DNA of 59,849 bases from Plantactinospora mayteni (GTDB lineage: Bacteria; Actinomycetota; Actinomycetes; Mycobacteriales; Micromonosporaceae): the NCBI RefSeq assembly GCF_016862935.1, contig NZ_BONX01000006.1, forward strand, positions 1 through 59,849, read 5' to 3'. Position 1 is the first letter of the stretch. Each line of letters starts with the position of its first letter. The translations under genes were made by a program, and so were the position numbers. Shown piece after piece: positions 52,249 to 59,849 of this stretch. The notes beneath the pieces are model-generated. The model did not search any database and was not told the origin of the DNA. It worked only from the letters and a program-made list of their open reading frames with translations.

Positions 52249-52949
52249 TCGCGAGCTCGTGCTGCCGGGGCAGTCCTGCACCGCGGGCAACTGGCGGTCT
52301 GCGGTGATCTGGAACGCGCGGGCCGGCGGCGCGTACCTGCTCGGCCGGGATCTCCGCATTGCCCTCGAGCCCGTTCCAAGAGCCGAAGTAGATGTACGGC
52401 GGTGGGTGGCGCCAGGATTGGTGCCCGGCTGACGAACCCCTCCTTCGCCGCTGCCCAGGTGGACGTGGTTGAGGACATCGACCCGGCCGCGCAGCTTCAC
52501 CTGCACGTTCGGCTTTTCCCCGACACATCCAACGCGAGTGACGCAGCGGCGTCCGTACCCGCCGCCTCGGCCACGATGCGGTCCAGTTCGATGTCCAGCC
52601 TCCGAATCGGTGGTCTCGACATACCGACGGGCTGACAGGCGTCTGCCGCGTCCAGGCGGATCCGCCGGTCCAGGAGCGCTGACCAGCGCGGTTAGGTGCT
52701 GTCAGGTTCGGTCAGGTGGGCGGCGAGTTCGTGCGGGCTGACAGCGGATGTCTGGGCGGGTGCATGCCGCTGATGGCGTGCCCGCCTCGGTGGGGACGCA
52801 GTATCCCTCTGGCGGTTGGCCGGATTCCCGGTGCGGCGTACTGACCACCAACCTTCGCACACCACGTAGGGAGGAGCGCCCCCACCGGTCAGCACCCGCA
52901 CGGGGTTTCCCATCGAGGCGGTCCCACGAGTCCCTTGTGGAGACCGCCC
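52249..52949. other. Intergenic stretch before the transfer genes
   Basis: About 700 bases. Neither strand has a frame I can support, and some pieces look like decayed coding sequence. CTGACAG-type repeats occur at 52632, 52699 (inverted) and 52738, upstream of the pilin gene. Confidence 0.45.
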
Positions 52950-53255
52950 ATGCACGCGTACACCCTCGTCTCCGTCGCCGGAGACATGCTCGCCGCAGCG
53001 CCCGCACCGGATGTCCTGGCGGCGAAGACCATCCCCGAGGTCATCGACGGCCTCAAGTTGTGGATCATGGGGATTCTGGCGGCCGTCGCCACGCTTTTCC
53101 TCGTGATCGGTGGCCTGCGGTACATGACCGCCGGAGGTGACCCGGCCCAGGCGGAACAGGCCAAGGGCAACTTCAAGGCGGCCCTGGCCGGCTACGCCCT
53201 GGCCGTACTCGCACCCGTGATCCTGCAAGTCTTGCAGGGCATCGTCGGCGGCTGA
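52950..53255 (+). CDS. VirB2/TrbC-like pilin subunit
   Basis: 101 aa. An N-terminal segment ending AAAPAP is followed by two hydrophobic helices (LWIMGILAAVATLFLVIGGL and AALAGYALAVLAPVILQVL) joined by a short polar loop RYMTAGGDPAQAEQAKGN, the layout of VirB2-like pilins of Gram-positive type IV secretion. It is the first gene of the transfer run. GGAG precedes the ATG. Expected in the membrane. Confidence 0.7.
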   Translation: MHAYTLVSVAGDMLAAAPAPDVLAAKTIPEVIDGLKLWIMGILAAVATLFLVIGGLRYMTAGGDPAQAEQAKGNFKAALAGYALAVLAPVILQVLQGIVGG

Positions 53256-53263
53256 AGGCCGCC

Positions 53264-54169
53264 ATGACCGATTGGCTGTACAACGGCCTGATCGAGTGGC
53301 TCGCCGAGCGTGTCCAGGGCATGCTCGGCGGGCTGGTCTCGCTGCTGACCGCCACCTTCTTCACCAGCCCGGACGTCACCTACTTCCCGCAGGTACAACT
53401 GCTGGTGAGCAGGTCGATGGTGGTCGTCAACGCCGCCTTCGTGTTGGCGATCATCGCCGCCGGGGCCATCGCGATGACGCACGGCACCTTTCAGATCCGC
53501 TACCAGGCCAAAGAGCTGTTGCCGCGGCTGGTGTTCGGGTTCGTCGCGTCGAACTTCGGCGTCGAGCTGTGCCGGATGTGCATTGAGGCGGCCAACGCCC
53601 TGACGGTGGCGATGGTCGGCGAGACCGCGTCGGGTCCGCAGGTCATCGAGTTCGTCAAGGCACGCATCGTCGGGGCGTTGACCAGCCCGTCGTCCGCCGT
53701 CCTCGCGGTGGTGATCGGGCTGATCATCGTCGTGCTGTTCTACATGCTGCTGGTCGGCTGGTTCGCCAGGATCGCGACGCTGATCGTGCTCGCCGGGATC
53801 GCCCCGATCGCCCTCGCGTGCTACGCCCTGCCGCATACGCAGGCCGTCGCCGGGCTGTGGTGGCGCTCGCTGCTGGGGTGCCTTTCCACACCGCTGCTGC
53901 AAGCCATCTTCTTCACCACCGGCGTGAACCTGCTGCTCGACCCCGAGCACAACGTGCCGATCCTGCTCGGCCTGCCCGGCGGCGCGAGCACCGACGTGTT
54001 CAACCTGTTCATCGCCGCCTGCCTGCTCATGGTGACCGTGCGCATCCCGAAGCTGGTCGGCCGCTACGTCACCCGCTCCGGCCAGGCGTCCACCGCCGGA
54101 GTCGTACTGCGCGCCGTGATCATCCAGTCGATCACCCGCCGCATGCGCATCCCCGGACGCCGCCCCTGA
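53264..54169 (+). CDS. Polytopic membrane protein, VirB6/TrbL-like
   Basis: 301 aa with about six hydrophobic helices, among them AAFVLAIIAAGAIAM, VLAVVIGLIIVVLFYMLLVGWFARIATLIVLAGIAPIAL and DVFNLFIAACLLMV. The position between pilin and PrgI matches VirB6/TrbL-type channel proteins in actinomycete elements. The C-terminus is basic (ITRRMRIPGRRP), probably cytoplasmic. Confidence 0.7.
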   Translation: MTDWLYNGLIEWLAERVQGMLGGLVSLLTATFFTSPDVTYFPQVQLLVSRSMVVVNAAFVLAIIAAGAIAMTHGTFQIRYQAKELLPRLVFGFVASNFGVELCRMCIEAANALTVAMVGETASGPQVIEFVKARIVGALTSPSSAVLAVVIGLIIVVLFYMLLVGWFARIATLIVLAGIAPIALACYALPHTQAVAGLWWRSLLGCLSTPLLQAIFFTTGVNLLLDPEHNVPILLGLPGGASTDVFNLFIAACLLMVTVRIPKLVGRYVTRSGQASTAGVVLRAVIIQSITRRMRIPGRRP

Positions 54170-54196
54170 CATCCCTTGCTGACAAGGAGTTCCGCC

Positions 54197-55084
54197 ATGG
54201 ACGACGACATCCCTCGGGCCGCCGTGCCCGCAGACATCGGCACCCCCGACAAGATCGCCTGGGGTTTGACCTTCCGGCAACTGGCCATCATCGGCAGCGT
54301 CGCCGGTGCCAGCTGGCTGCTGTACACCAACTTCGGGCCGCTGCTGCCCCCGATGGCATGGGTGATCGCCGCGATCCCGGTCGCCGGGGTCACCGTGTTC
54401 GTGGCGCTCGGCCGCCGCGACGGCCTGCCCCTCGACGTGTGGCTGCGGCACGGGTTCGCGCTGCGGCGGGTGCCGAAGCTGCAAACCCCGGGCCGTGTGC
54501 GTGCCGGGCATCCACTGCTCGACACGGCGGCGCCGCCGAAGGTGCCGGCACCGCTGCGCACCGCCGCGACCAGCATCGCAGCCGACGGCACGCTCACCGT
54601 GGACGGCACCGCCCGGTCGGTGATCGCCTGCGGCACCACCAACGTGGTGCTGCGCACCGGCAAGGAACAGGGCGCCCTGCTGGCCGGCTTCGGCGCCTGG
54701 CTCAACGCGTTGAACGGCCCGGCGCAGATCGTGGTCTCCGCCCAGCGGCACGACCTGACCCCGTACGCGCAAGCCGTCGTGGACAACACCGCCCGGCTGC
54801 CGAACGAGGCGCTGCGGGCGGCGGCCGACGACTACGCGGCGTTCCTGCTCGACCTCGACCAGACCCGTCAGCCGCTGCGCCGCCAGGTCCTCGCCGTGGT
54901 CCCGGCAGGCCCGACCCGGGAGGCGACCGTCCGCGCGTTCGGCGCCCTCGGCGTGTCCGCCGACCCGCTCGACGGCGGCGCGGTCGCCGCCGCGCTCGCC
55001 AGCGCGGTCGACCCCTACCAGCCGCCGGTGCCCGGCCCTCGGGCTGTGCCCGGCATCCCGATCACCACCCGGAGGACGCCATGA
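54197..55084 (+). CDS. PrgI-family conjugation protein (VirB3-like), extended
   Basis: 295 aa. The N-terminal PrgI region has IPADIGTPDKIAWGLTFRQL-type sequence and two adjacent helices (LAIIGSVAGASWLLY and AWVIAAIPVAGVTVFVAL). The 200-residue C-terminal extension, with RHDLTPYAQAVVD and LRRQVLAVVPAG, is like the N-terminal region normally found in VirB4 proteins. AAGGAG precedes the ATG. It overlaps virB4 as ATGA. Confidence 0.82.
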   Translation: MDDDIPRAAVPADIGTPDKIAWGLTFRQLAIIGSVAGASWLLYTNFGPLLPPMAWVIAAIPVAGVTVFVALGRRDGLPLDVWLRHGFALRRVPKLQTPGRVRAGHPLLDTAAPPKVPAPLRTAATSIAADGTLTVDGTARSVIACGTTNVVLRTGKEQGALLAGFGAWLNALNGPAQIVVSAQRHDLTPYAQAVVDNTARLPNEALRAAADDYAAFLLDLDQTRQPLRRQVLAVVPAGPTREATVRAFGALGVSADPLDGGAVAAALASAVDPYQPPVPGPRAVPGIPITTRRTP

Positions 55085-56859
55085 GCCTGTTCACCCGCAA
55101 GCGATCCACCACCACCGTGAAGGCTCCGGCCGACCTGGCGCCGGCGCCAGCGGCGTTGGAGGTCACCTCGACCCATGTGCGGGTCGGAGACGACTACTCC
55201 GCCACCTACGCGGTGTGCGGCTACCCGGCCGAGGTCGGCCCGGCCTGGCTGGTCCCGCTGCTGTCCTACCCGGGCCGGGTCACCGTCGCCGTGCACGCCG
55301 AGCCGATCCCGGCGCCAATCGCCGCGCCGATGCTGACCAAACAACGCGCCCGCCTCGAATCGACCCGCCGCATCGACGCCGAGCGTGGCAAGCTGTCCGA
55401 CCCGACCGTGGAGGCCGCCGCCACCGACGCCGCCGACCTGGCCGAGCGGGTCGCCCGGGGCGCGTCGAAGCTGCACCACGGCGCGGTCTACGTCACCGTG
55501 CACGGCCGCACCCTGGACGAGATGCACGACACGGCGGCCGGCGTGCGGTCGGCTGCCGCGTCGATGTTGCTGGATCTGCAACCGGTCACCTTCCGCCACC
55601 ATCTCGGCTACACCAGCACCCTGCCTTTGGGCGTTGACGGGCTGGGGATGCGACGAATCTTCGACACCGAGTCGTTGGCCGCAGCGTTCCCGTTCGCCTC
55701 CGGCGACCTCGCCGCCCCCGCCCCCGGCAAGCACACCTCCGCCGAGGCGGTGCTGTACGGGGTGAACACCACCTCCCACGGGGTGGTGATGTGGAACCGG
55801 TGGGCGCAGGACAACCACAACAGCGTGGTGCTCGCCCGCTCGGGGGCCGGCAAGTCGTATTTCATCAAGCTGGAAGTGCTGCGGTCGTTGTACCAGCAGG
55901 TCGAGGTCGCGGTGATCGACCCGGAGGACGAGTACACGCCCCTCGCGGAGCATGTCGGTGGCACCGTCATCCAGCTCGGCGCCCCCGGGGTCCGGCTGAA
56001 CCCGCTCGACCTGCACGCCGACCCCACGGAGCTGACCGCGTTCCGGGACCACCAGATGGCCGTGCACACGATCATCCAGGTGATGCTCGGCTCGTCCGGG
56101 AGGGAGGCTGCGTTCAACGACCGGGAGAAGGCCGCGCTGGACCGGGCGATCGTGGCCACCTACGACAAGTACGGCATCACCCACGACCCGGCGACCTGGT
56201 GCAGGCCGGCGCCGCTGCTACGGGACCTGGCCGCCACCCTGGCCTACGACGGCGACCCGGCCGCGCAGCAGATGGCGGTCCGGCTCGCCCCGTGGGTGTC
56301 CGGCACGTTCTCCGACCTGTTCGACGGGCCGACCAGCACCCGCCCGGAAGGCCGGCTGGTGGTCTGGTCGTTGCGGCATCTGCCGGACGAGCTGCGCACC
56401 ATCGGCACCCTGCTGACCCTCAACCACATCTGGAGCCGCATCGAAACCACCGCCGCCACCAACCAGCGGATCAAACGTCTCGTCGTCGTCGATGAAGCGT
56501 GGTTGTTGATGCGTGACGGCGAGGGCGCCCGGTTCCTGGCCAAGATGGCGAAAAAGGCCCGCAAGCGCAACGCCGGCCTGACCGTGGCCACTCAGGACGC
56601 CTCCGACGTCCTCGGCACGGACCTCGGCCTGACCGTCGTGTCCAACGCGGCGACGCAGATCCTCATGCGCCAGTCCACGCAGGCGATCGACGCGGTCACC
56701 GACGCGTTCGGGCTGACCGGTGGGGAGGCGCGGCTGCTGCTGTCCGCAGGCAGGGGCGAGGGCCTTTTGGTCGCGGGACGGTCCAGAGTGCCGTTTCGGT
56801 CCCAAGCCTCCGGCAAAGAGCACCAATTGGCCGTCACGGGAATCGGCGGTGACCAGTGA
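55081..56859 (+). CDS. VirB4-like conjugation ATPase
   Basis: 592 aa. The N-terminal domain (1-220) is followed by an ATPase with Walker A ARSGAGKSY (252-260), IDPEDEYTPL (279-288) and Walker B LVVVDEAW (467-474), then the CagE/VirB4 end VATQDASDVLG and SNAATQILMRQ. It powers the type IV secretion channel at the inner face of the membrane. The ATG overlaps the prgI stop; its own TGA overlaps the next ATG. Confidence 0.92.
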   Translation: MSLFTRKRSTTTVKAPADLAPAPAALEVTSTHVRVGDDYSATYAVCGYPAEVGPAWLVPLLSYPGRVTVAVHAEPIPAPIAAPMLTKQRARLESTRRIDAERGKLSDPTVEAAATDAADLAERVARGASKLHHGAVYVTVHGRTLDEMHDTAAGVRSAAASMLLDLQPVTFRHHLGYTSTLPLGVDGLGMRRIFDTESLAAAFPFASGDLAAPAPGKHTSAEAVLYGVNTTSHGVVMWNRWAQDNHNSVVLARSGAGKSYFIKLEVLRSLYQQVEVAVIDPEDEYTPLAEHVGGTVIQLGAPGVRLNPLDLHADPTELTAFRDHQMAVHTIIQVMLGSSGREAAFNDREKAALDRAIVATYDKYGITHDPATWCRPAPLLRDLAATLAYDGDPAAQQMAVRLAPWVSGTFSDLFDGPTSTRPEGRLVVWSLRHLPDELRTIGTLLTLNHIWSRIETTAATNQRIKRLVVVDEAWLLMRDGEGARFLAKMAKKARKRNAGLTVATQDASDVLGTDLGLTVVSNAATQILMRQSTQAIDAVTDAFGLTGGEARLLLSAGRGEGLLVAGRSRVPFRSQASGKEHQLAVTGIGGDQ

Positions 56860-59381
56860 TGAGCGGGCTGTCCTGGGAATCGTGGACCTCGTGGGTGACG
56901 GACCGGCCGTGGCTCGCCGTCGTCGCGGCGCTCGGCCTCGTCGCGTACGTGTTCGGCCGGGACCAGCTCCTCGCGTGGCGGCACCGCCGCCTCGTTGATG
57001 GCGCCCGGTGGGTGACGATCGCCGCGCCACCCGAGGTCGATGAGCACTCCGCTGCCGCGCTGTGGTCCACCATGACCGGGGTGCTCACCCCGTCGGTGTG
57101 GCGGCGTCGGGTGTTCGGCACCCCGCACGTGGCGTGGGAGTACACCTGGACCGGCCGTACCCTGACGATCCGGCTGTGGGTGCCCGGCACGATACCGCCC
57201 GGTGCGGTGGAAAGCGCGGTGCGCGGGGCGTGGCCCGCCTGCGCCGTCGCGGTCGACGAGACCGCCGGGCCACCGATCCCGGCAGCCGTGGCAGAGCAGG
57301 CCGGTGGGGCGTTGTGGCCGCAGGAGACCGACGTGCTGCCGCTGCGCACCGAGCACGAGGCCGACCCGTTGCGGGCGCTGCTGTCCGCCGGGGCCGGGGT
57401 CCGCCATCGGGAGCACGCCTGCGTGCAGATCCTGGCCCGGCCCGCCTCGGCACGGCGGGTCCGCCGCGCCCGCCGCACGGCCGTGAAACCCGCCGGCACC
57501 CCCGGCGGCGACGTGGCAAACAAGGCGGTCAACAGCATGGCCCGCCTCGCGATCGAGCCGATCCTGTGGCTCCTCGAAGTGTTCCTGCCCGGCCCGACCC
57601 GCCGGCCCACCTCGCCGCGTACGTACGCCTCACGGGCTGAAGTGCGGGATCCGGTGGCCGATGCGCACCAGCACGCGGTGGTGGACAAGGCGGTGCGGGT
57701 CCCGCACTTCGAGATCGCCATCCGCCACGCCGTCGCCATCGACGACGACAGTACGAACGACCGAAGCGGGAAGGAGGCCAAGGCCGAGAAGGAGGACAAG
57801 CGGACCCGGGAAGCAAAGCGGCGGGACGACGAGCGGCGCCGGCAGATGCGGGCGCGGCTGGCCGGGCTCGGGCACACGTTCGCGTCAGCGGCGGCCACCT
57901 ACACCCGCCCAAACCGGCTACGACGGATGAAGATGGGAGAACCGGTCAGCGTGCTCGCCTCCCGGCGGCTGCTGCGCGGCTTCCTCGCAACGGTGGAAGA
58001 GCTCGCGGTCCTCGCGGCCCTGCCGCAGGACCTCGCCGTGCCCGGCCTCGACAGGGCGCGGGCGAAGGCGATGCCGTCGCCCGCGGCGATCCCGTCGGGA
58101 GGGCGCGAGGTGAAGGTGCTCGGCCGCTCGCAGATCGGTGGGCACTCGGTCGGGCTGAACGTGGTCGACGCCCGCCAACACGTCCATCTGATCGGCAAGA
58201 CCGGGGTCGGCAAGTCCACGCTGCTGCTCAACATGATCCTGTCCGACGTGCACGCCCGCCGGGGGGCGGTGGTCATCGACCCACGCGGCGACCTCGTCCT
58301 GGACATCCTGGACCGGTTACCCGCCTCGTACGCGGACCGGATCGCGATCATCGACCCGGAGCAGGACAACCCGGCCTGCTTCAACCCCCTCGATGACGGC
58401 GGAGACGCGCACCTGGCGGTGGACAACCTCGTCGGCGTCTTCTCCAAGATTTTCCAGCGGCACTGGGGGCCGCGCATCGACGACACGTTGCGGGTCTCCT
58501 GCCTGACCCTGATGCGTCATGCCAGCCCGACGCTGTCGCTGGTGCCTCCGCTGCTCAACGACCGGCAGTTCCGTGGCCGGTTCGTCTACGACCTGTCCGA
58601 CCCGGAGGGCCTGGGCGGGTTCTGGGCCTGGTACGACTCCATGAACGAGGGCCAACGCGCCCAGGTCATCGGCCCCGTCCTCGCCCGGCTGCGGGCGTTC
58701 CTGCTGCGCGACTTCGTCAAGAACGTCATCGGCACCGCGCACACCTCGTTCCAGATGTCGCGCATCCTCGACGGTGGGTTGCTGCTGTGCCGGCTGCCCA
58801 AGGGGGTGCTCGGTGAGGAGACCGCCCGGATCCTCGGCTCGCTGATAGTGGCCCGGGTCTGGCAGGCCGCCATCGCCCGCGCCGGGCAGCCGGAGGACGA
58901 ACGCCACGACGCCACCCTATATATCGATGAATGTCAAAACTTTCTGAATTTGCCGGGTTCGGTGGACGACATGCTCGCCGAGGCCCGGGGGTTCCGGTTG
59001 GGACTGGTGCTCGCACACCAGAACCTGGCCCAGTTGCCGAAGGAGACCGCCGACGCGGTCTCCGCGAACGCCCGATCGAAGATCTTCTTCAACGTCGACC
59101 CGAACGACGCCCGGGAGCTTTCCAAGCACACCAGGCCGGAGCTGGACGACCACGACCTCGCGCATTTGGACGTGTACACCGCCTCCGCCCGGCTGCTGGT
59201 GAGCAATCGGGAGCTGCCGGCGTTCACGTTCACCACCAACCCGCCGGTGGAGCCCGTCGGTGAGGCCACCGCGATCCGGCAAAGGGTTACCGCGGCGCAC
59301 GCCCGGCCAACCGAGGAGACCGCCATGCAGCAGGTCGCCCGCAAGGCGCTGCATCGGCGCACCAACCCACGACAGTCCTGA
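56859..59381 (+). CDS. VirD4/TraG-like type IV coupling ATPase
   Basis: 840 aa. One N-terminal membrane helix (LAVVAALGLVAYVFG) is followed by a VirB4-like N-terminal region. The AAA+ coupling domain has Walker A LIGKTGVGKSTLL (near 445), IDPRGDLVLDIL, Walker B TLYIDECQNF (near 687) and LGLVLAHQNLAQLP. It brings DNA or the relaxase-DNA complex to the channel. The start is the ATG at 56859 (TGATG overlap) or the GTG at 56856. A run of AT-rich codons interrupts the GC-rich gene at 58916-58957, exactly over Walker B. Confidence 0.9.
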   Translation: MSGLSWESWTSWVTDRPWLAVVAALGLVAYVFGRDQLLAWRHRRLVDGARWVTIAAPPEVDEHSAAALWSTMTGVLTPSVWRRRVFGTPHVAWEYTWTGRTLTIRLWVPGTIPPGAVESAVRGAWPACAVAVDETAGPPIPAAVAEQAGGALWPQETDVLPLRTEHEADPLRALLSAGAGVRHREHACVQILARPASARRVRRARRTAVKPAGTPGGDVANKAVNSMARLAIEPILWLLEVFLPGPTRRPTSPRTYASRAEVRDPVADAHQHAVVDKAVRVPHFEIAIRHAVAIDDDSTNDRSGKEAKAEKEDKRTREAKRRDDERRRQMRARLAGLGHTFASAAATYTRPNRLRRMKMGEPVSVLASRRLLRGFLATVEELAVLAALPQDLAVPGLDRARAKAMPSPAAIPSGGREVKVLGRSQIGGHSVGLNVVDARQHVHLIGKTGVGKSTLLLNMILSDVHARRGAVVIDPRGDLVLDILDRLPASYADRIAIIDPEQDNPACFNPLDDGGDAHLAVDNLVGVFSKIFQRHWGPRIDDTLRVSCLTLMRHASPTLSLVPPLLNDRQFRGRFVYDLSDPEGLGGFWAWYDSMNEGQRAQVIGPVLARLRAFLLRDFVKNVIGTAHTSFQMSRILDGGLLLCRLPKGVLGEETARILGSLIVARVWQAAIARAGQPEDERHDATLYIDECQNFLNLPGSVDDMLAEARGFRLGLVLAHQNLAQLPKETADAVSANARSKIFFNVDPNDARELSKHTRPELDDHDLAHLDVYTASARLLVSNRELPAFTFTTNPPVEPVGEATAIRQRVTAAHARPTEETAMQQVARKALHRRTNPRQS

Positions 59382-59403
59382 ACCAAAGCCGCTGACCGCA
59401 GCG

Positions 59404-59439
59404 CGAGGACCGCCAGCGTGTGTCTGGTGGTCCTCGTTT
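59404..59439 (+). terminator. Hairpin after the coupling-protein gene
   Basis: 12-bp arms 59404-59415/59425-59436 (one G-T pair), nine-base loop, followed by TTTGG; 23 bases after the stop at 59381. Confidence 0.6.
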
Positions 59440-59467
59440 GGCTGCTCGGCAGGGTTCTCGGCCGGTC

Positions 59468-59529
59468 GCTCGTTTAGGGGCGTTTGCGAAACGAGCCCCG
59501 CAACGAGCCCAAAGCTGGGCGGCTGTCAG
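59468..59529. repeat. Inverted repeat and CTGTCAG site before the last gene
   Basis: 8-bp arms GCTCGTTT at 59468-59475 and its complement at 59489-59496, then CTGTCAG at 59523-59529, another member of the element-wide CTGACAG family. Probably part of the promoter of the gene at 59628. Confidence 0.45.
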
Positions 59530-59579
59530 GCCGTCCACCAGCGGACCAGTCAACCGATCCGCAAGATCCACCTGTCCAG

Positions 59580-59596
59580 ACTCCCGTACCGGGAGT
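59580..59596. promoter_or_regulatory. Inverted repeat ACTCCCGTACCGGGAGT, possible operator
   Basis: 6-bp arms ACTCCC/GGGAGT around GTACC, 31 bases before the start of the last gene. Symmetry and position suit a dimeric repressor; it is too short to be conclusive. Confidence 0.4.
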
Positions 59597-59627
59597 ATCT
59601 CTCTACCCTCGTGAGGGGCGACTGCCT

Positions 59628-59849
59628 ATGGCTCCATCCGCATCGGCCACGCATCCGCTGGCCCTCTACCACCGCCTGACCCCCCGTGACCGGGATCTGC
59701 TCGCCCTGCTGGACGAGCACTCGGTCCTGACCACCGATCAGGTCCACCGCCTGCACTACCGGGCGCTGCGCACCTGTCAGATCCGGCTGCGTGAGCTGCA
59801 CCAGCTCGGGCTGCTGGACCGGTTCCGGTTCGCCCGCCTCTACGGCGGG
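59628..59849 (+). CDS. Replication-relaxation family protein, N-terminus (partial)
   Basis: 74 codons before the window ends. TPRDRDLLALLDEHSVLTTDQVHRLHY followed by RTCQIRLRELHQLGLLDRFRF is the winged-helix region of the replication-relaxation family, which resembles MobC-type relaxosome accessory proteins. GAGGGG lies about eight bases before the ATG. It would help open the origin of transfer or replication. The rest of the gene is off the window. Confidence 0.75.
   Translation, partial: MAPSASATHPLALYHRLTPRDRDLLALLDEHSVLTTDQVHRLHYRALRTCQIRLRELHQLGLLDRFRFARLYGG

Noticed and set aside
52031-52528. Leftward frames upstream of the pilin gene with phage-tail-like phrases
   Set aside because: Similarity too short and split between frames to name a gene or even a pseudogene.
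53818-55080. Frame continuous with virB4 upstream of 55081
   Set aside because: It is a shadow of the VirB6-like and PrgI genes; ATGA at 55081 and the VirB4 N-terminus fix the real start.
1-59849. CRISPR array, tRNA or rRNA genes
   Set aside because: No regularly spaced direct repeats or recognisable tRNA/rRNA sequence was seen, so an integration site in a tRNA gene cannot be shown within this window.

Overview
This is high-GC DNA with frequent GTG and TTG starts, ATGA/GTGA start-stop overlaps, and actinomycete-specific families: an XRE/DUF5753 plus DUF397 pair, a GPP34 protein, and a PrgI/VirB4/VirD4 conjugation set without a pilus-type system. It fits a filamentous actinomycete. Micromonosporaceae is my guess, not something the sequence proves. 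No tRNA, rRNA or CRISPR array was recognised.

Region A (1-1242) is the end of an McrBC-type restriction locus (mcrC, preceded by the last codons of a coupled gene).

Region B (about 1.3-15.2 kb) is the main item. It is a 7-deazaguanine (preQ0-type) biosynthesis island in two leftward operons around one rightward inositol-monophosphatase-like gene. One operon holds a two-domain QueD, QueE, a TPR regulator, a thymidylate-kinase-like protein, an APH-like kinase, a sugar isomerase, a ribulose-phosphate-epimerase-like enzyme, a HAD phosphatase, a cupin and an HprK-like kinase. The other holds a second thymidylate-kinase-like protein, QueC, a nucleoside 2-deoxyribosyltransferase-like protein, an NTP_transf_5 nucleotidyltransferase, a small P-loop kinase and the wreck of a GmhB-like HAD phosphatase. 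There is no QueF, FolE or TGT here. The set suggests that a deazaguanine base is joined to a sugar and phosphorylated; the end product is unknown to me.

Region C (15.2-27 kb) is mixed chromosomal or accessory DNA: two GNATs, an APC permease, GPP34, a zinc-ribbon protein, the XRE-DUF397 pair, a RibD-like deaminase/reductase coupled to an XRE/TPR regulator, a divergent second protein with the same N-terminal domain but a different C-terminal domain, an asparaginase and a PPC-domain protein.

Region D (about 27.3-59.8 kb) looks like an integrative conjugative element that runs off the right edge. Near its left side are a 44-bp perfect palindrome, a diguanylate-cyclase-like gene and a Tn554-like pair of tyrosine recombinases. 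The second recombinase is cleanly split by an IS3-family element with a 3-bp target duplication. A lower-GC cargo operon (MazG-like, HIT, membrane protein) follows. Next is a long leftward series of element-specific genes, one of them split by an ISL3-family element with an 8-bp target duplication. It includes DUF4192 and DUF932 proteins, a DNA methyltransferase and several paralogues, with perfect hairpins between many genes. A control region rich in CTGACAG repeats separates this from the rightward transfer genes: a sigma-like regulator, a VirB2-like pilin, a VirB6-like protein, PrgI, VirB4, VirD4 and the start of a replication-relaxation protein.
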